64,000 bases of DNA, taken from Desulfosporosinus orientis DSM 765 (lineage in GTDB: Bacteria; Bacillota; Desulfitobacteriia; Desulfitobacteriales; Desulfitobacteriaceae). The stretch's first letter is position 1. Each line of letters starts with the position of its first letter. A program made the translations under genes and the position numbers. Location of the stretch: positions 1,476,001 to 1,540,000 of the forward strand of contig NC_016584.1 in the NCBI RefSeq assembly GCF_000235605.1, given 5' to 3'. Below, in pieces: positions 24,853-33,650 of this stretch. Under the pieces are notes generated by a model. The model was not told where the DNA came from. It ran no database searches and saw nothing but the letters and a program-made list of their open reading frames with translations.

Positions 24853-25950
24853 TTATTTTGGAAGATGACGCAGTTTTGCTACTATAAGTGTTGTGAGAGG
24901 AATGACTAAATAGAACAGCAGGCTGTACATAGGAGTAATATGTATTGACATATAGGATAACTGCATTCGTGACTCATAGGACGTTAGCGCTTGAGTGACA
25001 CTGATGATTCCAAGAGGAAAAACGAGTGGAACATAAGTGCGTAGTTTGGTTAATTGGGCAATACTTACTGCCGATGTATAATAAAAAAGGCTGGCAATGA
25101 TAAACAACAAAAAGATTTGCCCCATTGCTACGAGAACTTCTAAACGAGTAAGGATTTTTGCTATACTAATTATGCGGACTGCTTCCAGAGAAGGTGTTGT
25201 CATCACCCCGCATAGAGGGCCTAAGGTAGCAATATCTCGTACTGCACCCATTATCATAAACATTCCTCCGAAAATCATTCCTAGAAGAACGGATTTTTTG
25301 GCCTCTTTCGGTTTATTCATTGAAGGAATCACCATCAGAAAGATCATCACGGTACTAAATGAATAGTGTAATATGATATGGGTACTATGAATGAAATCTC
25401 TTAATGGCAGTTCAAAGATTGGCAAGAGATTGGTAAATTTCATGTCCTTTAATAAAAGCCCAACCGTAACGGTTATAATCAAGTATGTTATAAAAAAGAA
25501 CAGGATACTTACACGAGCAATAACCTCTATTCCCAGGCGGACTGCCCAAGCACAGATAAAGATAAACATGATCATGATTAGGATGACCGGAGTTTCAGGC
25601 ATAACGTAGGTTAGGACAAAATCTCCGATATACCAAAGGTAAATGGATAAGGATGATAAGAATAAATAGACATAATGTAAAGAAACGAATTTTCCCAGAT
25701 AGGGTCCGAAAACCAGATCGTTGATTTGGATGATATTCTGGCCCGGAAATTGATTGGCGATGGCAAGATAAATAAAAGCAAAAAGAAGGCCAAGGATAAG
25801 TGCAGCTATTACTGCCAGCCAGGTATCATGTTTAGCAATAGGGTAGGCATAGGACAAAGACGATAAGAGGCTGCCTTGGATAAAACAGCCTACCAAAAAC
25901 ATCAGTTGGGAACTGGAGATTTCTCCTTTTTCAAGTTTCATGACGGGCAA
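24853..25950 (-). CDS. gerAB: Spore germination protein GerAB family (B subunit)
   Basis: A 365-residue protein with ten predicted membrane helices, of the endospore germination permease family (an APC-superfamily fold). It starts KLEKGEISSSQLMFLVGC and carries GDFVLTYVMPETP in the middle, both family-typical. It is the presumed germinant-binding subunit in the inner spore membrane. Its ATG directly abuts the C-subunit stop, showing translational coupling. Operon order is A, C, B, then the small D-like protein. The ligand is unknown. Confidence 0.92.
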   Translation of the reverse strand: MPVMKLEKGEISSSQLMFLVGCFIQGSLLSSLSYAYPIAKHDTWLAVIAALILGLLFAFIYLAIANQFPGQNIIQINDLVFGPYLGKFVSLHYVYLFLSSLSIYLWYIGDFVLTYVMPETPVILIMIMFIFICAWAVRLGIEVIARVSILFFFITYLIITVTVGLLLKDMKFTNLLPIFELPLRDFIHSTHIILHYSFSTVMIFLMVIPSMNKPKEAKKSVLLGMIFGGMFMIMGAVRDIATLGPLCGVMTTPSLEAVRIISIAKILTRLEVLVAMGQIFLLFIIASLFYYTSAVSIAQLTKLRTYVPLVFPLGIISVTQALTSYESRMQLSYMSIHITPMYSLLFYLVIPLTTLIVAKLRHLPK

Positions 25951-27144
25951 TTACTCCTTTTTTTCCGGGGCTGCAGGTTGTTCTAGGGAGCCGGAACGAC
26001 GAATTTTAGCTTCGACAAGAATTTCTACATCTAGATTCGGAAATATGTCATCCCAGTCATCTTTCATTTCCTGCCATTCCTTTGGATGTCTTTGATGAAG
26101 GATATCTCCAAAACCAAAAATATCCGCATTTAGTTTCTTAGCTTTATCCAGAGTGGCTTCAATCTCTTCCTTAATGGCTTCCGACTCTTGTTCTTCTAAT
26201 CGTTCAACAGCATCCGGGGATGCTAAGTTCTCAGCACAAGCTTGACTGCCGATATTTCCTTCTTCTTTGATCTCCACGGTTATATGAGGCTTGTCATCAG
26301 TGATTTTTGAAGTGATCTTTCCCTTGGACCGAATGATTTCCAAGCTGACTTTATCCTCACTGTCCGGGCAATTAATGTCGATAATCCCGCTCTTTACTTT
26401 GTCGATCACCCATAGTAATCCACGAGTTTCCTTTTTGTCCATTTCTCCGATCATTTTATCGTCTTTAAATATGGCTGTCCCAGAGACAACTAAGACCCGG
26501 TTATCCCCTTGGCCTTCGATTCTGATAATCGGAGCAATGGGAGCAGTTGTCTTGCTCATTAAGCGAATGACGAATTGATAGAGCCTGGTAATGCTGGATT
26601 GAGAAGTTGCAGCCTGGGCATCTATGAGGTCGGATATATTAATAGAAGGGACTTTCTCCAACTTTGGCTTGACATCAAATATATCCCCTGCTTTATCTTC
26701 GGCGACTAAAATGAATACTTCTGAGCGGGCTTCCTGATCTCGCTGAAAGAAATCCAGGTATTCGGAAATTCCCTCTTCAGCTAAAGAACGGCCGAAAATA
26801 AGAACTTGATTATGAGGCCAATACAACTTTCGGCTGGATTTATGAGTATAATCTCTTATAATTTTAAAAACACTATCCCCCGAGTTTTTGACATTCCAAT
26901 AGGCGCCGGCACCGTTACTTCCGCCTCCGGAGCCCCCTTCCTCAGGGCTGCTTGTTTTTAATTCTGCGGTTTTAACAATTTGTGTTGTTAAATCAAGTTT
27001 ATCCTTGCCTTCCCCTTTATCCAGACCGAGACCAAGGACGATGGCTAAGCTTGGCAGTTCGCGGCGATTCCAACAACCGGTCATGCTTATTATCAGAGTT
27101 ATAATCATTAGTATCATAACGATGTTTTTATAGCAGCTTTTCAT
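25951..27144 (-). CDS. gerAC: Spore germination lipoprotein GerAC family (C subunit)
   Basis: A 397-residue lipoprotein. The signal sequence ends in a lipobox ISMTGC (Cys about 24), followed by the family hallmark WNRRELPSLAIVLGLGLDKG. The remainder matches the three-domain GerAC ectodomain. It is anchored on the outer face of the inner spore membrane with the A and B subunits. A Gly/Ser-rich insert (EEGGSGGGSNGAGAY, about 77-91) is unusual but looks like a surface loop. Expression in the forespore by SigG would be expected; I could not identify a promoter. Confidence 0.92.
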   Translation of the reverse strand: MKSCYKNIVMILMIITLIISMTGCWNRRELPSLAIVLGLGLDKGEGKDKLDLTTQIVKTAELKTSSPEEGGSGGGSNGAGAYWNVKNSGDSVFKIIRDYTHKSSRKLYWPHNQVLIFGRSLAEEGISEYLDFFQRDQEARSEVFILVAEDKAGDIFDVKPKLEKVPSINISDLIDAQAATSQSSITRLYQFVIRLMSKTTAPIAPIIRIEGQGDNRVLVVSGTAIFKDDKMIGEMDKKETRGLLWVIDKVKSGIIDINCPDSEDKVSLEIIRSKGKITSKITDDKPHITVEIKEEGNIGSQACAENLASPDAVERLEEQESEAIKEEIEATLDKAKKLNADIFGFGDILHQRHPKEWQEMKDDWDDIFPNLDVEILVEAKIRRSGSLEQPAAPEKKE

Positions 27145-27167
27145 GGATAACCCCTATCTAGACAAAT

Positions 27168-28829
27168 TCATTTAGATTGTTTATCTTCCTGCGGGGGAGG
27201 AGGTTCCGGCTTTAGGCGAAATTCTTTACGCTTCGGATCCTGCCAACCGATCAACTTGGGTCTAGTGATCATTGTCCATATGGGCGCTCTTATAAAGGCA
27301 TCTTTCAGGTCCATGGTACTTAGGGGGGCTATGGGAGACAAATAGGGAGTTCCAAAGGATCTTAATGATGCCAGATGAATGAAGAGACCGATTAAGCCGA
27401 TGATGATACCAAAACCACCTGAAAAACCTGCCAGGGTTACAAAAATTATGCGCAGTACACCCCCGGAATCCGTCTGAGCCGGTACGACAAAACTAGCGAC
27501 AGCTGTCAGAGCTACGACAATAACCATCGGGGCACCTATCAGTCCGGCAGTTACTGCGGATTGACCGATGACCAGAGCACCTACGATGCTAACGGCTTGG
27601 CCAACAGGTCTCGGCAATCTTACCCCTGCCTCCCTTAAAATTTCAAAGACAACTCCCATGCCTATAGCTTCTACTACAGCAGGGAAGGGCACTCCTTCCT
27701 GAGCTGCAGCCATACTAAATAAGAGCGGGGTCGGAATCAGCTCTTGGTGGAAGGTGGTTAAGGCCACATAAGTAGCAGGGGCCAGGATGCTCAGTGCATA
27801 GGCAAGAAAGCGGAGCATTCGGATAAAGCTTGCAAAGTATGGGCGGGAATAATAATCTTCAGCACTTTGAAAGCTTTCCAGCATCACCATGGGGACTGTC
27901 AAAACAAAGGGAGTACCGTCAACCAGTATGGCTGCCCTTCCTTCCAGAATCTTTGCAGCTGCCGCATCCGGTTTCTCAGTATTGGAGATGGTTGCAAAAA
28001 TAGAAAAGGGCGCATCTTCAATATATTGCTCAATCAAGCCGGATTCTAAAATTGAGTCGGTTTTAATGTCATTGAGCCTGCGCTTAATTTCCTCAATGAG
28101 CAAAGGATTGGCAAGTTCTTTGATATAAGCAATACATATTTTTGTCTTTGTCCTCTGACCGATTCGCATTGATTCTAAAACTAAGTCCGGATTTCTGATT
28201 TTACGCCTTAGTAAGGTAGTATTCGTCAGGAGATTTTCCACAAAACCTTCCCGAGGTCCACGGACGACTGATTCAGTTTTGGGATCTGAAACATTGCGGG
28301 ATTTCCAGTCCGCTGTCATGATCATTAAAGCATCTGAGCAGCCATTGACTAACATAATAGTTTGGCCTGACAGACAACAATCGAGAATATCCTCAATGGA
28401 ATTGGATTGATCCACCTCTCCGGCTGTAAGCAAGGTTGTTTTAATAATGTCAATAAGATCCGGCTTCAATGAGGTTTTTTTTTCTTTCAGACAGGACTCC
28501 AGCATTAAAGGTTTAAGAATGCTTTCATTAATGATGGTTGGATTGGTCATGCCTGTAAGGTAAATTAGGGCTGCATCTATTTGACCGTATTCAGCAAGGG
28601 CAAATTCACGTATGACAATATCATAGTTTTTCCCAATGAACTCTCGGATGATTTTCAGGTTGGTTTTAAGACTTGAAGTAAGATTAGATGGAGTATTTGG
28701 AGCTGAACTTTGTTCCTTGGGGGTTGATGCATTACTCTGATTTAGTAATTTCAACAGTTTATATTTACTTAATAGGAAACTAAGCACTACCCCCATCCCT
28801 TTCTTTAGTCTTTTAGTTAATATGACCAA
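27168..28829 (-). CDS. gerAA: Spore germination protein GerAA family (A subunit)
   Basis: About 553 residues. The large N-terminal cytosolic GerA domain spans about 50-300, with NTTLLRRKIRNPDLVLES and the segment EGRAAILVDGTPFVLTVP. The C-terminal membrane part (about 320-525) carries PAATYVALTTFHQELIPTPL and GVPFPAVVEAIGMG. The family forms the oligomeric channel of germinant receptors. The longest frame begins with TTG at 28829, without a binding site. GTG at 28787, preceded by aaaggg, or ATG at 28796 are plausible real starts. First gene of the A-C-B-D operon. Confidence 0.92.
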   Translation of the reverse strand: MVILTKRLKKGMGVVLSFLLSKYKLLKLLNQSNASTPKEQSSAPNTPSNLTSSLKTNLKIIREFIGKNYDIVIREFALAEYGQIDAALIYLTGMTNPTIINESILKPLMLESCLKEKKTSLKPDLIDIIKTTLLTAGEVDQSNSIEDILDCCLSGQTIMLVNGCSDALMIMTADWKSRNVSDPKTESVVRGPREGFVENLLTNTTLLRRKIRNPDLVLESMRIGQRTKTKICIAYIKELANPLLIEEIKRRLNDIKTDSILESGLIEQYIEDAPFSIFATISNTEKPDAAAAKILEGRAAILVDGTPFVLTVPMVMLESFQSAEDYYSRPYFASFIRMLRFLAYALSILAPATYVALTTFHQELIPTPLLFSMAAAQEGVPFPAVVEAIGMGVVFEILREAGVRLPRPVGQAVSIVGALVIGQSAVTAGLIGAPMVIVVALTAVASFVVPAQTDSGGVLRIIFVTLAGFSGGFGIIIGLIGLFIHLASLRSFGTPYLSPIAPLSTMDLKDAFIRAPIWTMITRPKLIGWQDPKRKEFRLKPEPPPPQEDKQSK

Positions 28830-28884
28830 TGCAGCTGCAAGTTATTTATTTTGATGCAAGCTTTGAGGGCTGCACCGCCCCTCC

Positions 28885-28922
28885 ATGCGATGGATTCACT
28901 CCTGTGGGCCAAGCTGCCCTGG
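28885..28922 (+). repeat. Interspersed repeat copy A
   Basis: These 38 bases match, with about four differences, the reverse complement of 45254-45291. The core is ggattcactcctgtg followed by aagctgccctgg. The element lies in an intergenic gap next to a terminator hairpin. Confidence 0.75.
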
Positions 28923-28923
28923 A

Positions 28924-28960
28924 TAGTAAAAAAACTGCGGAGAACCGCAGTTTTTTACTA
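28924..28960. terminator. Bidirectional hairpin between ger and cob operons
   Basis: ctgcgg (28935-28940) and ccgcag (28945-28950) with an agaa loop are flanked by A-run and T-run, which extend the stem. It can terminate transcription on either strand and best fits the end of cobS or a guard before gerAA. Confidence 0.7.
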
Positions 28961-29006
28961 ATATTCCCGAGTATGCACTTAATTATAAGCCTGGATTGCA
29001 ATAGAT

Positions 29007-29741
29007 TTAGTGAAGAAAGGGAAATGCCACTAATAAGCATATTACTTCTGAGAGTTCAATAAAAGCACCATACAAGTCACCCGTTAAGCCCCCTAAAAGG
29101 GCAGAAATTCTGTAGGACATAATGGTTATCAGGAGTGCAGTAACACCTAAAGCAAGGGGGCCGGCTAAGCCGAGGAGATAATATGAAATTCCGCAGAGAA
29201 TTACGCCGCTGATGATAAAAATAATCCACTGGGATGCTTCATGAAATCCTTTTCCAAGTCCTTGGGAGCGGGCGTAGGGGAAGCCGATAACCCCAATTTG
29301 AAAAACCCAGCGTGAGAGCATAGGCATGACAATGAGCAGGGTTAAGGACAAAGGAGTGAGGCTGGCCAATAAAGCAAACTTCAAAATCAGCAGGCCGGAT
29401 AATGCCATTGAAGCATGAGCTCCCACTCGGCTGTCCTTCATGATCTCTAATATTCTTTCCGGGGTTCGGGCAGATAATAAACCGTCCATGCTGTCCATGA
29501 AGCCATCGAGATGAATTCCACCTGTGAGCATTAACTCGGCTCCCAAAAGAAGAGCTCCCAAAACTAAAGGCGGATAATAGGGGGTAAGGGCTTTGGCCAG
29601 GAGCCAGAGAAGCAAGCCTATGACTAATCCTACAAGAGGGTAATAGCGGTAGCTTTGGGTGAATTCTTCGCTTGTTATGTCTTTGGGAACCGGTAAGGGA
29701 ATTCGCGTAAAAAAAGTTATAGCAATCAGAAATCCGCGCAT
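29007..29741 (-). CDS. cobS: Adenosylcobinamide-GDP ribazoletransferase (cobalamin synthase)
   Basis: A 244-residue polytopic membrane enzyme that joins adenosylcobinamide-GDP with alpha-ribazole (phosphate) in the last step of cobalamin assembly. Characteristic features are an N-terminal FFTRIPLP (about 11-18), the Asp-rich metal site GGIHLDGFMDSMDGLLSA (about 74-91) and DSRVGAHASMAL. It starts 4 bases after cobU and ends the operon. Intact and of normal length. Confidence 0.95.
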   Translation of the reverse strand: MRGFLIAITFFTRIPLPVPKDITSEEFTQSYRYYPLVGLVIGLLLWLLAKALTPYYPPLVLGALLLGAELMLTGGIHLDGFMDSMDGLLSARTPERILEIMKDSRVGAHASMALSGLLILKFALLASLTPLSLTLLIVMPMLSRWVFQIGVIGFPYARSQGLGKGFHEASQWIIFIISGVILCGISYYLLGLAGPLALGVTALLITIMSYRISALLGGLTGDLYGAFIELSEVICLLVAFPFLH

Positions 29742-29745
29742 TCTA

Positions 29746-30360
29746 TCACTCCTTAAGCAGAGAAGCTAATAACTTCTCACCGGAGGATTTTACATCGATG
29801 GGAAAACCTGCAATTACCATATACACATTCTCTGCACAGCGGGCAAGGATCTGATTGCTCCGTCCGGCTAAATCCCGGTAGGCACGGGCCAAAGGGTTTT
29901 CCGGGACAATTCCTTGTCCCACTTCGTTGCTGACGAAAATAACCTTAGGTTTAATCTCTTGAGCAAGCCGAGCTACATCTTTAACGATGTCTAAAATCTT
30001 TGGCTCAATATGATTGTAAATTTGGGAGCCTTGTTCAGCTTCTTCGGCTTGATCAGCTTGTCCGGCTAACAGCATATTTGTAAGCCAGAGTGTTACACAG
30101 TCAAGGAGGATGACGACCTCCTCATCTTTTAGAAGGGTTAAGGTTTCTCGTATGTTCAAGGGTTCCTCGATGAGCCGCCATGAGGCAGGACGCTGTTCCT
30201 GGTGTTTTTTGACACGTATGGCCATTTCCTTGTCCCAGACCTGGGCAGTGGCAATGTAAATGACCGGACGCTTGTCCTTGGCGGCAAGACGTTCTGCAAA
30301 GGAGCTTTTGCCGCTTCGGGCACCACCGGTAATGAATGTGAATTCTGACATAACGTTCAT
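29746..30360 (-). CDS. cobU: Adenosylcobinamide kinase / adenosylcobinamide-phosphate guanylyltransferase
   Basis: A 204-residue bifunctional enzyme that phosphorylates adenosylcobinamide and then attaches GMP. The P-loop GGARSGKSSFAE lies near residue 12, followed by the family segments YIATAQ, VILLDCVTLWLTNML (about 80-94) and FVSNEVGQGIVPENPLARAY. Two ATG codons are possible, ending at 30360 and 30351. The binding site ggggag is closer than usual to the first and far from the second, so the start is uncertain by three residues. Lies 40 bases downstream of cobT. Confidence 0.94.
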   Translation of the reverse strand: MNVMSEFTFITGGARSGKSSFAERLAAKDKRPVIYIATAQVWDKEMAIRVKKHQEQRPASWRLIEEPLNIRETLTLLKDEEVVILLDCVTLWLTNMLLAGQADQAEEAEQGSQIYNHIEPKILDIVKDVARLAQEIKPKVIFVSNEVGQGIVPENPLARAYRDLAGRSNQILARCAENVYMVIAGFPIDVKSSGEKLLASLLKE

Positions 30361-30400
30361 CGACTCCCCTTGTTAAGTAATTATGGATTACAGCCTTTGG

Positions 30401-31483
30401 TTAACTTTTTTCGCTGACTCCGGCGTCAGCAAAGGTAGACATTTCGTTAAGAATATGGAGAGCAGCCTCCACTAAGTGGAAGGTTAAGGCAGCCCCTGTT
30501 CCTTCTCCCAGCCTCATATTTAAGTTGAGTACAGGTTCTAAACCTAAGCCGGCTAATGCTTTGCAGTGGCCAGGTTCTACGGAACCGTGAGATGGTATCA
30601 TAAAAGCGGTGCTTTTGGGTGCAAGGTTGGCTGCAACCAGTGCCCCGGCTGTAGAAATAAAACCATCCACGACAATAGGAACTCGGCTGGCAGCCGCTTG
30701 GAGAATAGAACCGGCAATGGCTGCAATTTCTAAGCCTCCAACTTTGCAGAGTACATCAAGAGCATCTTCCGTATTCGGTTGATTAACATCAATAGCCTTT
30801 TGAATTGCTTGGCGTTTGTTAATTAATCCGGCATCGTCAATCCCGGTTCCCCTCCCAACCACATCTTCCAGGGGAGAATTTGTGAAAAGGGAAACGATAG
30901 CGGAGCTAGGTGTAGTATTGCCGATACCCAGGTCGCCGGTGGCAAAAAGATTATATCCTGCCTGGATTTTTTCTTGGGCAACTTCGGCACCGGCCAGCAG
31001 AGCCTGCAGTGCTTCTTGGCGGGACATAGCAGGACCTTTAGCCATATTTTTTGTTCCATTGGCTACTCGTTTTTGAATGATATTTCCTGTTGCTTCGATA
31101 GGAAAAGCAACCCCTACATCAGTACAAAAAACGTCGGCATTGGCTTGACGAGCTAAAACATTAATGGCAGCACCGTCATTCATAATATTATACACCATTT
31201 GAGGGGTAACTTCCTGGGGAAAAGCACTTACTCCTTCAGCAGCGATGCCGTGATCTCCTGCCATCAAGAGAACGGCTTTTTTCTTAATTTGGGGATTGGA
31301 GGTTCCTTGGATACCGCCAAGCTGTTTGGCAATTTGCTCTAATTGTCCAAGGCTGCCCTGAGGTTTTGTTAAGGAATCCAGGCGTTCTTGGACTTGGCCC
31401 ATGGCCGCCTCATCAAGATCTGAAATGTTGCCGATAAGTTCTTGTAGTTGAGCAAAGAGTTTTTCTTCCGTTAAGTTTTCCAT
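30401..31483 (-). CDS. cobT: Nicotinate-nucleotide-dimethylbenzimidazole phosphoribosyltransferase
   Basis: A 360-residue cytoplasmic enzyme that activates the lower-ligand base as alpha-ribazole phosphate from nicotinate mononucleotide. Visible motifs are LTKPQGSLGQLE (substrate loop), LMAGDHGI, GDLGIGNTTPSSAI and the C-terminal active-site MRLGEGTGAAL. It is the first gene after the cobalamin riboswitch and terminator on the minus strand, so it is repressed when B12 is plentiful. Its product feeds cobS. Corrinoid-dependent methyltransfer at 15.8 kb is a local consumer of the cofactor. Confidence 0.96.
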   Translation of the reverse strand: MENLTEEKLFAQLQELIGNISDLDEAAMGQVQERLDSLTKPQGSLGQLEQIAKQLGGIQGTSNPQIKKKAVLLMAGDHGIAAEGVSAFPQEVTPQMVYNIMNDGAAINVLARQANADVFCTDVGVAFPIEATGNIIQKRVANGTKNMAKGPAMSRQEALQALLAGAEVAQEKIQAGYNLFATGDLGIGNTTPSSAIVSLFTNSPLEDVVGRGTGIDDAGLINKRQAIQKAIDVNQPNTEDALDVLCKVGGLEIAAIAGSILQAAASRVPIVVDGFISTAGALVAANLAPKSTAFMIPSHGSVEPGHCKALAGLGLEPVLNLNMRLGEGTGAALTFHLVEAALHILNEMSTFADAGVSEKS

Positions 31484-31521
31484 GCTTAATTCCTCCTCAT
31501 ATTTTTGTAACGTTATTTAAT

Positions 31522-31563
31522 ATAGAAAAGTCCCGACCACAAAAATAACGTGGTCGGGACTTT
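31522..31563 (-). terminator. Riboswitch-controlled terminator of the cob operon
   Basis: gtcccgaccac (31530-31540) and gtggtcgggac (31550-31560) form a perfect 11-bp stem with a 9-base loop. On the minus strand it is followed by ttttctat. It lies between the cobalamin aptamer and cobT, where it would stop transcription when ligand is bound. Confidence 0.9.
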
Positions 31564-31610
31564 ACCGTCATCACCGAGTGCTTTCCGGATTAAGGAAAGA
31601 CATAAACATT

Positions 31611-31762
31611 TCAGGCAGGTCTCCTGGCTATCGAATCATTGCTAACTCGTCACCTTCCCAGTAGAAAACCACCAGTGGTTAAACGAAGCTCATCGAGTAC
31701 AGTGGTGGGTCCGCGTCGGCCTTTAACCGAACTTCCCTATTCTCCCCGAAAGGCACCTAAAA
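31611..31762 (-). promoter_or_regulatory. Cobalamin riboswitch
   Basis: Read on the minus strand, the region contains the hallmarks of the B12 aptamer in order: aggtgcctttcgggg (P2/L-type start), gaatagggaa, ggttaaaggccgacgcgg, cccaccactgta, the B12-box region ccactggtggttttctactg, gggaaggtgacg, and a closing agccaggagacctgcctg. It precedes the terminator and cobTUS on the same strand. It should turn the operon off in the presence of adenosylcobalamin. Confidence 0.93.
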
Positions 31763-31834
31763 TGGTAAGTACTATTTTTCTTTTAGCATAGCATAACTTT
31801 TTTTGAATCTCAAGCCTAATTTAAGAAACACATT

Positions 31835-31863
31835 TTTACAAGCGTGTTCGCTTCGTATATAAT
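31835..31863 (+). promoter_or_regulatory. Promoter of the ParM-like operon
   Basis: TTTACA (31835-31840) and TATAAT (31858-31863) are separated by 17 bases, about 50 bases before aggagg. This divergent promoter lies opposite the start of the riboswitch transcript. Confidence 0.7.
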
Positions 31864-31919
31864 GGTAGGTATTAGCAAGAAATTTAGCGAATTTTCTAGG
31901 GTGAATAGGAGGAACAAGT

Positions 31920-33029
31920 GTGTTTGAAAACGATATCCTCGTTGCAGGAGCCGATCCGGGATTTGGAGCGATAAAACTGGACACAGGGGATACCAAAGTA
32001 TTATTTCCTGCTGTGATTTGTAAGGGAAATGAACGAATTTTTTCAACATTAGGCAACACCCTTATCAATAAAGGATCTGACTTGCAAACACAGATAGCAT
32101 CCTTAGATGTTATTGTCAAAAATAATTCTACAGGTGTTGAGAAGCATTACTTCATGGGAAGTTTGGCTGAGAGCCTCAATCCCAATGAAGCTCATTATTG
32201 TTGGGATGAGGACAAGTCTTCTGATGAAGAGGCAACAGCTTTGCTGGTCGTAGCGTTGGCATTAGCACAGCAAAGCCCTAAAACCAATGTTTATTTAGGT
32301 ACGGGAGTACCTGTGAAATATTATGCCGCTCTGAAGGACAAGTATGAAGCAGAATTAAAGGGATCTTTCTCAGTGGAGTTTCTTTCAGGGCCTATGCAGG
32401 GGACAACTTGCCAGCTAAACATCCTCCGTTCTCGTGTACTTCCCCAAAGTTATGGCGTTTTTATTAAGGAAACTCTGAATGAGTACGGAATTCCCATGAA
32501 TCCTAAGTTGTTCAGCGGCTATGTGACGGTTATCGATCCAGGCTTTAGAACGACAGATGTGGCTACCTTTTATGATGGGGTGATGCTTGATCCGCCCTAT
32601 TCATTCAGCATAGAAAAAGGGTTAAAGTGGGCCTATATCGGAGTAGCGGAAAAACTAAAAGAATTAACCCTTAGTCATGCCAATCCTGTTGAAACGGATG
32701 ATAAAGAACTGGACAAGATTTTCCGAGTCAACGAAGGGCAATATCCCTGGAATAATGGTACCATTAATCTTAATCCCATTATGAAGAGCATGCTCACTCA
32801 ATTAGGGACGGATATTACCCGTGAAGTAAAAAAGGCTTTAAAACCTATGCTGAGCAAATTGCATACAGTTATCGTTGCAGGGAAAGTCGGAGAAATGGTT
32901 TATGAATATATTCAAATGGATAATAAAACGTTGATAGAGGACCCTCAGTTTGGTAATGCGACAGGATTTCGAATCATGGCTTCTACCCTCGTTAATAATA
33001 TAACTAAGAAAGCGGACCCTTCAGTATGA
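31920..33029 (+). CDS. ParM/StbA-family actin-like protein
   Basis: A 369-residue actin-fold ATPase. Phosphate-1 loop VAGADPGFGAIKLD (about 8-21) and phosphate-2 region VTVIDPGFRTTDVATF (about 201-216) are clear, with VIVAGKVGEMVY near the adenosine site (about 320). Plasmid ParM forms dynamic filaments that push DNA copies apart. Here the gene is on what looks like chromosome, and its stop overlaps the next gene by ATGA. The start is GTG 31920, 7 bases after aggagg. It may segregate a low-copy element or have a cytoskeletal role in cell division or sporulation; neither is shown. Confidence 0.85.
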   Translation: MFENDILVAGADPGFGAIKLDTGDTKVLFPAVICKGNERIFSTLGNTLINKGSDLQTQIASLDVIVKNNSTGVEKHYFMGSLAESLNPNEAHYCWDEDKSSDEEATALLVVALALAQQSPKTNVYLGTGVPVKYYAALKDKYEAELKGSFSVEFLSGPMQGTTCQLNILRSRVLPQSYGVFIKETLNEYGIPMNPKLFSGYVTVIDPGFRTTDVATFYDGVMLDPPYSFSIEKGLKWAYIGVAEKLKELTLSHANPVETDDKELDKIFRVNEGQYPWNNGTINLNPIMKSMLTQLGTDITREVKKALKPMLSKLHTVIVAGKVGEMVYEYIQMDNKTLIEDPQFGNATGFRIMASTLVNNITKKADPSV

Positions 33030-33478
33030 TTTCTCAGCCATTATTTATTCCCCTTTATTTTGATGAGGCCGACATGGATCTATGGAAAGCTTTACAAAGT
33101 GTTGATCCGGAGATGAGGAGTGCATTTATTAAGGAAACTTTGAAACAAGCATTACTGGGAGGGGATAGTCAGGAGCCCTTTAATCAGCTTCTCATATCAG
33201 AAGATATGACGGCGATGCCTCAAGGGGAGATTTATGATTCCGATGATGAAACTCAGATTGATGAAATAACATCGTCTGAGGCCGACCAGGCAGAAACCTA
33301 TTCATTGGACGACTTATTTTCTCAAACATCCTCTTTGGAGCCAGAGGAGAATCCGGATATCAATATGGCTGCTCAAGAGGAAGTCAAGCCCTTGCCTGGT
33401 TTTGAATATCTAATGAAGCATATTATTGGAATGGAAGATGATGAAGACATTCTCAAAATTTTAAAAGGAAAAACTTAA
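33026..33478 (+). CDS. ParR-like adaptor candidate with acidic C-terminus
   Basis: A 150-residue protein overlapping the ParM-like gene by 4 bases. The first 48 residues (PLYFDEADMDLWKALQSV then MRSAFIKETLKQALLG) have a strand-helix-helix pattern like the ribbon-helix-helix of ParR proteins. The rest is very acidic (EIYDSDDETQIDE and EDDEDILKILKG at the end) and probably disordered, with a last helix that could contact filaments. The assignment is by position and fold pattern. I found no clear parC iterons next to the operon. Confidence 0.6.
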   Translation: MISQPLFIPLYFDEADMDLWKALQSVDPEMRSAFIKETLKQALLGGDSQEPFNQLLISEDMTAMPQGEIYDSDDETQIDEITSSEADQAETYSLDDLFSQTSSLEPEENPDINMAAQEEVKPLPGFEYLMKHIIGMEDDEDILKILKGKT

Positions 33479-33650
33479 AGTCCCAAGAAATAGAGAATAT
33501 AATGTCACCTCATAAGTCTTACAAAGAGAATAACTTTGATATAAGTATTAAAGGTGATGTATAATAATTGTCTAGCATAAGTTCAAATATACAATAAATG
33601 ACTTAGAATAGATAATGGACTAGGTTTCGGAAAATAAAAGGAGGAGAAAA

